Positions 45,061 to 53,762 of a stretch of DNA of 64,000 nucleotides are shown piece by piece; the first letter of the stretch is position 1; every line of letters begins with the position of its first letter. The position numbers were made by a program, and so were the translations under genes. The stretch covers positions 1,178,001-1,242,000 of the forward strand of contig NZ_CP150901.1 in the NCBI RefSeq assembly GCF_038050405.1, given 5' to 3'. The notes under the pieces were generated by a model. That model worked only from the letters and a program-made list of their open reading frames with translations, was not told the DNA's origin and ran no database searches. The stretch comes from Paraburkholderia sp. IMGN_8 (lineage in GTDB: Bacteria; Pseudomonadota; Gammaproteobacteria; Burkholderiales; Burkholderiaceae).

Positions 45061-45297
45061 TTACAAGCACGGTTCCGCTGACGATCGTTTGAACCACGGC
45101 GCCCCTGGGAATGGACGCCAGCCGAACGCCACTGTCGTGCCGGCGATTTCGATGGAGCCTTCGCCGTAAACATGAACGCCGCTGGGAATCTTGATCGGCG
45201 TGGAGTTGTGATCTTCGCACCATGGAGGTGGTGTGCCAATAACATTTAAGGCGCTCAGGCAGGCTAAAACAATCTGAATGTAACGATTGATTCGCAA
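45061..45297 (-). CDS. Possible small exported protein
   Basis: A 78-codon frame has a hydrophobic start (MRINRYIQIVLACLSALNVI) and a beta-like remainder (GVHVYGEGSIEIAGTTVAFG). The only start is a TTG at 45297 without a ribosome binding site, and it lies inside the deoC regulatory region, so the call is weak. Confidence 0.25.
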   Translation of the reverse strand: MRINRYIQIVLACLSALNVIGTPPPWCEDHNSTPIKIPSGVHVYGEGSIEIAGTTVAFGWRPFPGAPWFKRSSAEPCL

Positions 45298-45323
45298 GAC
45301 TTGTTATGATTATATCAATCGTT
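45282..45323. promoter_or_regulatory. Inverted repeat upstream of deoC, candidate DeoR operator
   Basis: AACGATTGAT (45282-45291) and ATCAATCGTT (45314-45323) are exact inverted copies with centres 32 bp apart, about three helical turns. The AT-rich spacer contains TATGAT (45305-45310), a plausible -10. The site lies 66 bp before the deoC ATG. Binding by the DeoR protein encoded at the end of the cluster is an inference. Confidence 0.5.
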
Positions 45324-45388
45324 GTAGCATAGATGCGGATACATCGTCAGCCGCTGGTTGTGCGTCGCATCAAAATTTCGGATGTCTC

Positions 45389-46399
45389 ATGCCTGAAAGT
45401 CCTTCCTTGTCTTCTTCGGTCATCGCGCTGCGCGGCGGCCCACTCATCCATCCGGTCCGCAACCCGGGCACGACGTTCGACGCGTCATGGCTGGATGGCC
45501 TGCGCGTCAACCAGTCCGCGGTCGAACGGCGTACGTCCACGCTTGCCACGCGCCGCACCGTCAAGAAGGATGCGCAGGCCGCGTGGCTGCTGAAGGCCGT
45601 CACCTGCATCGACCTGACAACGCTCAACGGCGACGACACCGAAGGCCGCGTGCGGCGCCTCTGCGCGAAAGCGCGCCAGCCGGTGCGCGCCGATCTGCTC
45701 GAAGCGCTCGGCATCGCGCCGCGGGGCATCACGACGGGCGCAGTCTGCGTGTATCACCGCTTCGTCGCGGCGGCAGTGGATGCGCTGCAGGGGAGCGGCA
45801 TCCCGGTCGCCGCGGTATCGACAGGTTTTCCAGCCGGGCTGATTCCGCATCCGCTGAAGCTGAAAGAGATCGAGGCTTCCGTCGCGGACGGCGCGATGGA
45901 AATCGACATCGTGGTGACGCGCGAATACGTGCTCACCGGCAACTGGCAGGCGCTTTACGACGAAGTGCGCGACTTCCGCGCGGCGTGCGGCCCAGCGCAT
46001 CTGAAGACGATTCTGGCGACCGGCGACATCCGCACGCTGTCCAACGTTGCGCGCGCATCCATGGTCTGCATGATGGCCGGCGCCGACTTCATCAAGACAT
46101 CGACCGGCAAGGAGGGCGTCAACGCGACGCTCGACGTGTCGCTCGTGATGGTGCGCATGATCCGCGAATACCAGGCGCGCACGGGCGTGCCCATCGGCTT
46201 CAAGCCGGCGGGTGGCGTGTCGAACGCGAAGTCCGTGCTGTCCTACCAGATCCTGATGAAGGAAGAACTCGGCCGCCCGTGGCTCGAACCGGCGCTGTTC
46301 CGGATCGGCGCGTCGAGTCTGCTGGCCGATATCGAACGCCAGCTCGAACATCATGTGAGCGGCCGTTATTCCGCTTTCAACCGTCACCCCGTAGCCTGA
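45389..46399 (+). CDS. deoC: Deoxyribose-phosphate aldolase
   Basis: A 336-aa class I aldolase that cleaves 2-deoxyribose 5-phosphate to glyceraldehyde 3-phosphate and acetaldehyde. The Schiff-base lysine is in DFIKTSTGKEGVNATL and the proton-relay lysine in IGFKPAGGVSNAKS. The chain is about 80 residues longer than E. coli DeoC through an N-terminal extension, as in many Burkholderiales and in eukaryotic DERA. The ATG at 45389 starts MPESPSLSSSV; an upstream in-frame start lacks support. It leads an operon whose next gene can oxidise the acetaldehyde produced. Confidence 0.95.
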   Translation: MPESPSLSSSVIALRGGPLIHPVRNPGTTFDASWLDGLRVNQSAVERRTSTLATRRTVKKDAQAAWLLKAVTCIDLTTLNGDDTEGRVRRLCAKARQPVRADLLEALGIAPRGITTGAVCVYHRFVAAAVDALQGSGIPVAAVSTGFPAGLIPHPLKLKEIEASVADGAMEIDIVVTREYVLTGNWQALYDEVRDFRAACGPAHLKTILATGDIRTLSNVARASMVCMMAGADFIKTSTGKEGVNATLDVSLVMVRMIREYQARTGVPIGFKPAGGVSNAKSVLSYQILMKEELGRPWLEPALFRIGASSLLADIERQLEHHVSGRYSAFNRHPVA

Positions 46400-46415
46400 A
46401 CACAAGACCGATCCC

Positions 46416-48803
46416 ATGAGCGTAGCCGAGTATTTTTCATCGATGGAGTACGGTCCCGCACCCGAGGACGACCAGGCCGCGCGCGCATGGCTCGCGCAGC
46501 ACGAGGCGAGCTTCGGGCATTTCATCGGCGGCGCGTGGCGTGCGCCGGCCGCCGGTGAGCGCTTCGTCTCGCACGCGCCCGCGACGGGCGAACGGCTCGC
46601 CGATATCGCCCAGGGCGATGCGGCCGATATCGATGCGGCCGTGGCCGCTGCGCGCACCGCGCAACCGGGCTGGCTCGCGCTGGGCGGCGCCGGACGTGCG
46701 CGGCATCTGTACGCGCTCGCGCGCATGGTGCAGCGCCATAGCCGGCTGTTCGCCGTGCTCGAAGCGCTCGACAACGGCAAGCCGATCCGCGAAACGCGCG
46801 ATATCGACGTGCCGCTCGTCGCGCGTCACTTCCTGCATCACGCGGGCTGGGCACAGTTGCAGGACAGCGAATTCGCCGGTTATGCGCCGCTCGGCGTGGT
46901 CGGTCAGATCGTGCCGTGGAATTTCCCGCTGCTGATGCTCGCGTGGAAGATCGCACCGGCGATTGCAACGGGCAACTGCGTCGTCCTGAAGCCCGCCGAA
47001 TACACGCCGCTCACGGCCTTGCTGTTCGCCGAGCTCGCACATCGGGCGGGCTTGCCCGCGGGCGTGCTGAACGTCGTCACGGGCGACGGCCTTACCGGCG
47101 CGGCGCTCGTTGCGCATCCGCAGGTCGACAAAATCGCCTTTACGGGTTCGACCGAAGTGGGGCGATCGATCCGCTCGGTCACGGCCGGCTCGGGCAAATC
47201 GCTGACGCTCGAACTCGGCGGCAAGTCGCCGTTCATCGTGTTCGACGATGCGGACCTCGACGGCGCTGTAGAAGGCGTAGTCGATGCAATCTGGTTCAAC
47301 CAGGGGCAGGTCTGTTGCGCGGGCTCGCGGCTGCTCGTGCAGGAGGGGATCGAAGCGCGCTTCATCGCGAAGCTGAAACGCCGCATGGAAACGCTGCGCG
47401 TCGGCACCTCGCTCGACAAGAGCATCGATATCGGCGCGATCGTCGATCCGGTGCAGCTCGAACGCATCGAGTCACTGGTGGAAAGCGGGCGGCGGGAAGG
47501 CTGCTCGATCTGGCAATCGCCCAATGCGACGATGCCGGCCGGCGGCTGCTTTTATCCGCCCACGCTCGTCACCGGCGTGGCGCCGGCTTCCACGCTCGCG
47601 CAGGAAGAAATCTTCGGCCCGGTGCTGGTGACGATGAGCTTCCGTACGCCCGACGAAGCCATCGCACTCGCGAACAACTCGCGCTATGGGCTCGCCGCCA
47701 GCGTCTGGAGCGAGACGATCGGCCGCGCGCTCGACATTGCGCCGCGTCTTGCGTGCGGGGTCGTGTGGATCAATGCGACGAACCTGTTCGACGCGGCAGT
47801 CGGCTTCGGCGGCTATCGCGAATCGGGCTATGGGCGCGAAGGCGGACGTGAGGGCATCTACGAATATCTGAAACCGCGTGCGTGGCTCAACCTTGCGGAG
47901 CGTCGGTCGGTGGTTCCCGCGGCACGCGCAGGCGAGCGTAGTCAGTCGGCGAATATCACGCTGATCGACCGTACCGCGAAGCTGTTCATTGGCGGCAAGC
48001 AGGTGCGTCCAGATAGTGGGTATTCGTTGCAGGTTCACGCGCCGGATGGCACGCCGGTCGGCGAAGTGGGCGAGGGTAACCGGAAGGACATTCGCAACGC
48101 GGTCGAAGCGGCACGGGCGGCGCAGAAGTGGTCGCAGGCGAGCACGCATCACCGGGCTCAGGTGCTTTTCTATCTTGCCGAGAATCTTGCCGTGCGCGCG
48201 GACGAATTCGCGCGGCAACTCGTCGCGAGAAACGGGGTGACGGAAGCGGCGGCGCGTGCGGAAGTCGAAGCAGCGGTGGCGCGCCTCTTCACCTACGCCG
48301 CGTGGGCGGACAAGTTCGATGGCGCTGTGCATACGCCGCCGCTGCGCGGCGTCGCACTGGCGATGCACGAACCGCTCGGCGTAATCGGCATTGCCTGTCC
48401 GGACGAGGCGCCGTTGCTCGGCTTCGTTTCGCTGGCGGCGCCCGCGCTTGCGATGGGCAATCGCGTCGTCGTGTTGCCGAGTGAGGCGTGTCCGCTTAAG
48501 GTCACCGACTTTTATCAGGTGGCCGAGACCTCGGACGTGCCAGGCGGCGTGCTCAACATCGTGACGGGTGAACGCGGCGCGCTGCTGCCGGCGCTCGCCA
48601 AACACGACGATGTCGATGCCGTCTGGTGCTTCGGCAAGGCGGCGGATTCGACGCTGGTCGAACGCGAGTCGATCGGCAATCTGAAGCGTACTTTCGTCGA
48701 TCACGGACGCCAGTTCGACTGGTTCGACCGATCGAGCGAAGGCCTGCCGTTTTTGCGTCAGGCCGTGCAGGTAAAGAACATCTGGATACCGTACGGAGAC
48801 TGA
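46416..48803 (+). CDS. Two-domain aldehyde dehydrogenase (ALDH16-like)
   Basis: A 795-aa protein made of two ALDH units. The first (about 30-490) is complete: NAD fold with GSTEVGRSI, the general base in LELGGKSPFIVF and the catalytic C300 in FNQGQVCCAGSR. The second (about 510-795) repeats the N-terminal ALDH fold (VHAPDGTPVGEVGEGNRKDI, HEPLGVIGIACPDEAPLLGF) but lacks the catalytic cysteine region. This is the layout of the ALDH16 family, where the second unit is a structural pseudo-enzyme. Next to deoC it should oxidise acetaldehyde or another aldehyde of deoxyribose catabolism. Confidence 0.9.
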   Translation: MSVAEYFSSMEYGPAPEDDQAARAWLAQHEASFGHFIGGAWRAPAAGERFVSHAPATGERLADIAQGDAADIDAAVAAARTAQPGWLALGGAGRARHLYALARMVQRHSRLFAVLEALDNGKPIRETRDIDVPLVARHFLHHAGWAQLQDSEFAGYAPLGVVGQIVPWNFPLLMLAWKIAPAIATGNCVVLKPAEYTPLTALLFAELAHRAGLPAGVLNVVTGDGLTGAALVAHPQVDKIAFTGSTEVGRSIRSVTAGSGKSLTLELGGKSPFIVFDDADLDGAVEGVVDAIWFNQGQVCCAGSRLLVQEGIEARFIAKLKRRMETLRVGTSLDKSIDIGAIVDPVQLERIESLVESGRREGCSIWQSPNATMPAGGCFYPPTLVTGVAPASTLAQEEIFGPVLVTMSFRTPDEAIALANNSRYGLAASVWSETIGRALDIAPRLACGVVWINATNLFDAAVGFGGYRESGYGREGGREGIYEYLKPRAWLNLAERRSVVPAARAGERSQSANITLIDRTAKLFIGGKQVRPDSGYSLQVHAPDGTPVGEVGEGNRKDIRNAVEAARAAQKWSQASTHHRAQVLFYLAENLAVRADEFARQLVARNGVTEAAARAEVEAAVARLFTYAAWADKFDGAVHTPPLRGVALAMHEPLGVIGIACPDEAPLLGFVSLAAPALAMGNRVVVLPSEACPLKVTDFYQVAETSDVPGGVLNIVTGERGALLPALAKHDDVDAVWCFGKAADSTLVERESIGNLKRTFVDHGRQFDWFDRSSEGLPFLRQAVQVKNIWIPYGD

Positions 48804-48864
48804 TCGACAGTCGGAATAAACGTCTGAACGACATGCACGCCAACCAGAAAATGGAGGAGACAAC

Positions 48865-48957
48865 GTGCTGAAGAATCTGGACCTGCTGTTGAACACCGCG
48901 CTGCTGAATGCCGATGGACTGATCGCGACTGTTGCCCCGCGAGGGGAACGCACATGA
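48865..48957 (+). pseudogene. 30-codon remnant resembling the RbsD/FucU mutarotase N-terminus
   Basis: After a strong GGAGGAG site a GTG-started frame reads MLKNLDLLLNTALLNADGLI then ATVAPRGERT and ends in an ATGA overlap with the sugar kinase gene. The beginning resembles sugar mutarotases of the RbsD/FucU family (MLKxLxPLLxxxLLxAL). The remaining 110 residues are gone. Its ribosome binding site and stop now seem to serve as a leader that feeds ribosomes into the kinase gene. Confidence 0.45.
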
Positions 48958-49916
48958 ACACGCCTCAGGAACGAAGCGGGCGCGTCGTCATTCTCGGCAT
49001 ATACGTCACCGACCTGACGTTTCGCGCTGAGCGCATGCCGCTGATCGGCGAGACGATCGCCGGCTCGGCATTCGCGATGGGGCCGGGCGGCAAGGGCTCG
49101 AATCAGGCGGTCGCGGCGGCGCGTGCCGGCGCCGAGGTGGTCTTCTGCACCCGCATCGGCAACGACGCGTTCGGCGCGATTGCACGCACGACGTGGGCGG
49201 CTGAAGGCATCACGGCGCGCGCGTCGGTCGTCGAGGGTGTTTCCACCGGCGCGGCGCATATCTTCGTCGACGACACCACCGGCATGAACGCGATCATCGT
49301 CGCATCCGGCGCGGCCGGCACGATGATCGCAGCCGACGTCGACGCGATCGAAGCCGACATCGCCGCCGCGCGCGTGTTTGTCACGCAGCTCGAACAGCCG
49401 CTGCCTGCCGCGCGCCGCGGTCTGGAAGTTGCGCGCAAACACGGCGTCATCACCGTGTTCAATCCGGCGCCCGCGTTGCCGCTCGACGACGGCATCTTCC
49501 CGTTGTGCGACTACATCACCCCGAACGAAACCGAAGCCGCCGCGCTGACCGGCATGCCGATCGCGAACGCCGACGATGCACGCCGTGCCGCCGACGTGCT
49601 GCTCGCCAAAGGTGTCGGCGCGGTGATCGTCACGCTCGGCGAAGGCGGCGCGCTGCTGCATTCGGCGACCCAATCGGTACATGTGCCGGCTTACCAATGC
49701 GGTCGCGTGGTGGAAACCGCCGGTGCCGGCGACGGCTTTACGGGCGGCTTCGCGGCGGCGCTCGCACGCGGCGACGATGCGATCTCCGCGATGCGCTTCG
49801 GTTGCGCGCTCGCGGGCATTTCCGTGACGCGTCCGGGCACGGCGCCTTCCATGCCGACGCTCGATGAAGTGAAGCGGGTATTGAACCATTCGGGTCAGAC
49901 GTCCCAGGCATTCTGA
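48954..49916 (+). CDS. PfkB-family sugar kinase, probable deoxyribokinase
   Basis: A 320-aa ribokinase-fold enzyme. The substrate loop is GPGGKGSNQAVAAARAG and the ATP/anion-hole motif is ETAGAGDGFTGGFAAAL with the catalytic aspartate in GAGD. The usual DT before that motif is ET here. Its ATG overlaps the stop of the short leader frame (ATGA). In a cluster with deoC and a ribose-type importer it most likely phosphorylates 2-deoxyribose to the DeoC substrate; ribose is the alternative. Confidence 0.85.
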   Translation: MNTPQERSGRVVILGIYVTDLTFRAERMPLIGETIAGSAFAMGPGGKGSNQAVAAARAGAEVVFCTRIGNDAFGAIARTTWAAEGITARASVVEGVSTGAAHIFVDDTTGMNAIIVASGAAGTMIAADVDAIEADIAAARVFVTQLEQPLPAARRGLEVARKHGVITVFNPAPALPLDDGIFPLCDYITPNETEAAALTGMPIANADDARRAADVLLAKGVGAVIVTLGEGGALLHSATQSVHVPAYQCGRVVETAGAGDGFTGGFAAALARGDDAISAMRFGCALAGISVTRPGTAPSMPTLDEVKRVLNHSGQTSQAF

Positions 49917-49950
49917 CTGTTTGCGCAGGTTGAAGGAGATCGTCATCACC

Positions 49951-51006
49951 ATGAAGTCCTCGTTCGCCGCTGGAAAGCTGTTTGCCGACCGGCAACTGAA
50001 TTTCTTGCTGATCGTCAATGTGCTCGTCGTGCTGGTCGCGACGTGGCTATCGCACGGGCAGTTCGTCGATATCGACAACCTGCAATCGATGGGCGGTCAG
50101 TTGCCCGAACTCGGTTTGCTCGCGCTCGGCATCATGCTGTCGATGGTGTCCGGCAACGGCGGGATCGACCTGTCCGGCGTCGGGCTTGCCAATCTGTCGG
50201 GCATGGTCGCCGCGATGGCCGTGCCGCACTTCGTCAACGGCGACGACTCGCCGATGCTCTATACGGCGCTGTTCTGCGCGATCGTGGTGGCGGTGGGGCT
50301 GCTGGGCGGGCTCCTGAACGGCGTGGTCATCGCGCGTCTCAGACTCACGCCGATTCTCTGTACGCTCGGCACGCAGCTTCTGTTCACGGGCTTTGCCGTG
50401 GTACTCAGCAACGGCGCATCGGTGCACGTCGACTATGTCGACCCGTTGTCGAATATCGGTAACGGGACGGTGTTTCAGGTGCCGATCGCGTTCTGCATCT
50501 TTATCGCGGCAGTCGTCGTGCTGGGGTGGCTGCTCAAACGCAGCCCATTCGGCCTGCGCCTCTATCTGATGGGCACCAATCCCAAAGCCGCGTTCTATGC
50601 CGGCATTCCGCGCGCGCGGATGCTGATCACGACCTATGCAATGTGCGGCGTGCTCGCTTCGCTGGCAGGGCTCATCAGCGCGACGCACACCTCCAGCGCG
50701 AAATGGGATTACGGCAATTCATACCTGCTGATCGCGATTCTGATCGCGGTGATGGGCGGCGTGAATCCCGCGGGTGGCCACGGCCGCATCATCTGCGTGT
50801 TCTTTGCCGCGACGGTGCTGCAGTTTCTTTCGAGCCTGTTCAATCTGCTGGGCGTGTCGCAGTTCTTCGGCGATTGCGCGTGGGGTTTTCTGTTGTTGTT
50901 GTCGCTGGCGTTTGCGGGCGGCGAGCGGGTGCGCGCGATTTTCGGCTTCGGCGGTGGTGGTACTGGCGTCAGCACCCGTGGCGCGGGCACGGCGCCGAAG
51001 CGTTAG
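49951..51006 (+). CDS. Ribose-type ABC importer permease (1)
   Basis: A 351-aa inner-membrane permease of the BPD_transp_2 (RbsC) family with about nine hydrophobic helices. Typical blocks are GGQLPELGLLALGIMLSMVS, GNGGIDLSGVGLANLSG and GVVIARLRLTPILCTLGTQL. GAAGG-type EAA-loop contacts appear as FYAGIPRARMLITTYAMCG. GGAG lies upstream of the ATG. It pairs with the second permease encoded at 53763, so the importer probably uses a heterodimer. Confidence 0.9.
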   Translation: MKSSFAAGKLFADRQLNFLLIVNVLVVLVATWLSHGQFVDIDNLQSMGGQLPELGLLALGIMLSMVSGNGGIDLSGVGLANLSGMVAAMAVPHFVNGDDSPMLYTALFCAIVVAVGLLGGLLNGVVIARLRLTPILCTLGTQLLFTGFAVVLSNGASVHVDYVDPLSNIGNGTVFQVPIAFCIFIAAVVVLGWLLKRSPFGLRLYLMGTNPKAAFYAGIPRARMLITTYAMCGVLASLAGLISATHTSSAKWDYGNSYLLIAILIAVMGGVNPAGGHGRIICVFFAATVLQFLSSLFNLLGVSQFFGDCAWGFLLLLSLAFAGGERVRAIFGFGGGGTGVSTRGAGTAPKR

Positions 51007-51123
51007 CTCGAGAGCCGGCGCAAGCAGAAGACGCAACAGGGGTTTCAGTACGCGGCGGACAACGAGCCCTGGCTGTCCGTGACCGTGAAGAGGGGCGACA
51101 TCGAACGATAAAGGAGACATCGC

Positions 51124-52128
51124 ATGAAATTGACTCGACTGGGTGCCGCGCTTGCAGCAGGCGCCCTGACGGTGGGCGTGATTGCCGCTGCGCAGGCTGC
51201 GACCAACGAGACGATCGTCACGGTCGTCAAGGTGACGGGCATCAACTGGTTCAACCGGATGGACGACGGCGTCAAGGCGTTCGCGAAGGACAACCCCGGC
51301 GTGAACGCCTATCAGACCGGCCCGGGCCGTGCGGATGCCGCGCAGCAGCTGAAGATCATCGAAGACCTGATCGCCAAAAAGGTCACGGCGATCGCCGTGG
51401 TGCCCTACGATCCGCCCACGCTCGAACCGGCGCTGAAGAAAGCGATGGATCGCGGCATCAAGGTGGTCACCCATGAGGCCGACAACGCGAAGAACACGAT
51501 GGTCGACATCGAAGCGTTCGACAACACCGCATATGGCGCCGGCCTGAACGAGCGTCTCGCCTCATGCATGCACAGCGACGGCAAGTGGGCCGTGCTGGTC
51601 GGTTCGCTCGGCAGCCGCTCGCAGGTGCAGTGGGCGGACGGCGGCATCGGCAACGCGAAGGCCAAATATCCGAAGATGAATCTGGTCGAACCGAAGCTCG
51701 AAACCAATAACGACGGCGAGCGCGCGTATGAAGTCGCGAAGGAAGTGCTGCGCAAGCATCCGGACCTGAAGGGCTTCCAGGGCTCGTCCTCGCTCGACGT
51801 GATCGGTATCGGCCGCGCGGTCGAGGAAGCCGGCATGCAGGGCAAGATTTGCGTCTACGGCACGGGCTTGCCGACCGAAGCGGGCAAGTTCCTCGAAAGC
51901 GGCGCCGTCAACGGCATTGCGTTCTGGGATCCGAAGCTTGCGGGCATCGCCATGAACAAGGTCGCGCAGATGCTGATCGATGGCAAAACGGTCGAGAACG
52001 GGGCCGATCTCGGCATTCCTGGCTACACGAAGGTCACGGTCGCCAAGGGGCCGGGCAAGGGCATCATCGTGCGCGGCCAGGGCTGGGTGAACGTCGACAA
52101 GTCGAACTACAAGCAGTATCCGTTCTGA
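51124..52128 (+). CDS. Periplasmic sugar-binding protein of the ABC importer
   Basis: A 334-aa periplasmic-binding protein (type 1 fold). Signal peptide: MKLTRLGAALAAGALTVGVI, cleaved after AQA. The mature part begins ATNETIVTVVKVTGINWFNR, with KKVTAIAVVPYDPPTLEPAL and ASCMHSDGKWAVLVGSLG. The sequence is nearest in style to LsrB/RhaS-type binders rather than classic RbsB. An AGGAGA site precedes the ATG. Ligand is probably deoxyribose or a deoxynucleoside, judged by neighbours. Confidence 0.9.
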   Translation: MKLTRLGAALAAGALTVGVIAAAQAATNETIVTVVKVTGINWFNRMDDGVKAFAKDNPGVNAYQTGPGRADAAQQLKIIEDLIAKKVTAIAVVPYDPPTLEPALKKAMDRGIKVVTHEADNAKNTMVDIEAFDNTAYGAGLNERLASCMHSDGKWAVLVGSLGSRSQVQWADGGIGNAKAKYPKMNLVEPKLETNNDGERAYEVAKEVLRKHPDLKGFQGSSSLDVIGIGRAVEEAGMQGKICVYGTGLPTEAGKFLESGAVNGIAFWDPKLAGIAMNKVAQMLIDGKTVENGADLGIPGYTKVTVAKGPGKGIIVRGQGWVNVDKSNYKQYPF

Positions 52129-52154
52129 TCCACGTTTCATGTTTTATGTGTCAC

Positions 52155-52176
52155 GGCGTGCCCATGTGGGCACGCC
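52155..52176 (+). terminator. 9-bp hairpin between the binding-protein and ATPase genes
   Basis: GGCGTGCCC (52155-52163) and GGGCACGCC (52168-52176) pair perfectly around a 4-nt loop. It lies in the 68-bp gap after the binding-protein gene, where such structures usually protect the upstream mRNA and reduce read-through so that the binding protein is made in excess. Confidence 0.6.
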
Positions 52177-52196
52177 TTACCTAGCGGTTCGCCATC

Positions 52197-53747
52197 ATGA
52201 ATCAAGACGTATCGTCACCGCGGTCTCGACCGTCGCAGCCCGTTCTGCAGGTTGTCGGCGTGCACAAGCGGTTTACGGGTGTGCATGCATTGCGCGGCGT
52301 GAGCCTGTCGTTCGAGCGCGGTCAGATTTATCACCTGCTCGGCGAGAACGGTTGCGGCAAGAGCACGCTCATCAAGATCATTTCCGGCGCACAGCCGCCT
52401 GACGAAGGCGAGCTCATCATCGAAGGCAAAAGGCATGCGCGGCTCTCCGCGCTTGAAGCCCTCGCGGCAGGCATCGAAACGGTCTATCAGGACCTATCGC
52501 TGCTGCCTAACATGAGTGTGGCCGAAAATGTCGCGCTCACTTCCGAGCTGGCCCTGCACGAAGGCAGGCTCGCCCGCACGTTCGACCGGCGCGCGCTGGC
52601 GCGCACGGCGGCGCGTGCGCTCGAAGCAGTCGGTCTGCCCGGCGATCCGGATTTTCAGTCGACGCTCATCGAACAATTGCCGCTCGCGACGCGTCAGCTC
52701 GTCGCGATTGCCCGCGCGATCGCGAGCGAGGCGAAGTTCGTCATCATGGACGAGCCCACGACGTCGCTCACGCAAAAGGAAGTCGACAACCTGATCGCGG
52801 TGCTCGCCAATCTGCGCACGCAGGGCGTGACGGTGCTGTTCGTGAGTCACAAGCTCGACGAGTGCTATGCGATCGGCGGCGAAGTGATCGTGCTGCGCGA
52901 TGGACAAAAAATGGCGCAGGGACCGATCGCGCAGTTCACGAAAGCGCAGATCAGCGAATTGATGACCGGACGTCATCTGTCGAACGAGCGCTATCGTGAA
53001 GGTGGTCTTGGGCACGACGTCGTGCTCGATGTGCGGGGTTTCACGCGCGCCGGCCAGTTCAATGACGTGTCGTTCGCATTGCACGGCGGCGAAATTCTGG
53101 GTGTTACCGGTCTGCTGGATTCGGGGCGCAACGAACTTGCCCGTGCGCTGGCAGGCGTCGCGCCGGCGCAGTCGGGACACGTCGTGCTCGACGGCCGTGC
53201 CATTTCATTGCGCACACCGTCGGACGCGAAACGACATCGCATCGGCTACGTGCCGGAAGACCGCCTGAACGAAGGTCTGTTCCTCGATAAGCCGATCCGC
53301 GACAACCTGATCACCGCGATGATTTCCGGTTTGCGCGACCGTTTCGGTCAGATCGATCGCGCACGCGCGCAGGCGCTTGCGGAACAGACGGTGAAGGATT
53401 TGCAGATCGCGACGCCCGGCGTCGACAAGCCGGTGCAGTCGCTGTCCGGCGGCAATCAGCAACGCGTGCTGATCGGCCGCTGGCTCGCGATCGATCCGCG
53501 CGTGCTGATCCTGCACGGACCGACGGTCGGCGTCGACGTCGGATCGAAGGACATCATTTACCGCATCATGCAGCGCCTGTCGCAACGCGGCATCGGCATC
53601 ATCCTGATTAGCGACGACTTGCCCGAACTGCTGCAGAACTGCGACCGCATCCTGATGATGAAGAAGGGGCGCGTCGCAAGTGAATACCGAGCCGACGAGC
53701 TGAATGAAGCTGACCTGTATCACGCGCTGCTTTCGGAAGCGGCATAG
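52197..53747 (+). CDS. Sugar ABC importer ATPase, two nucleotide-binding domains
   Basis: A 516-aa RbsA/MglA-type protein with two ABC domains. The first has Walker A GENGCGKSTLIKI, signature-region LPLATRQLVAIARAI and Walker B FVIMDEPTTSLT. The second has a degenerate Walker A (GLLDSGRNELARAL), as usual in this family, and a strong signature LSGGNQQRVLIGRWLA. It energises uptake through the two flanking permeases. Confidence 0.95.
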   Translation: MNQDVSSPRSRPSQPVLQVVGVHKRFTGVHALRGVSLSFERGQIYHLLGENGCGKSTLIKIISGAQPPDEGELIIEGKRHARLSALEALAAGIETVYQDLSLLPNMSVAENVALTSELALHEGRLARTFDRRALARTAARALEAVGLPGDPDFQSTLIEQLPLATRQLVAIARAIASEAKFVIMDEPTTSLTQKEVDNLIAVLANLRTQGVTVLFVSHKLDECYAIGGEVIVLRDGQKMAQGPIAQFTKAQISELMTGRHLSNERYREGGLGHDVVLDVRGFTRAGQFNDVSFALHGGEILGVTGLLDSGRNELARALAGVAPAQSGHVVLDGRAISLRTPSDAKRHRIGYVPEDRLNEGLFLDKPIRDNLITAMISGLRDRFGQIDRARAQALAEQTVKDLQIATPGVDKPVQSLSGGNQQRVLIGRWLAIDPRVLILHGPTVGVDVGSKDIIYRIMQRLSQRGIGIILISDDLPELLQNCDRILMMKKGRVASEYRADELNEADLYHALLSEAA

Positions 53748-53762
53748 AGGACGCCAATACCC

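Noticed and set aside
47472..50078. 868-codon open frame antisense to the ALDH and sugar kinase genes
   Set aside because: Composition is Arg/Ala/Asp-rich without domains, it spans several well-supported genes, and it has no ribosome binding site.
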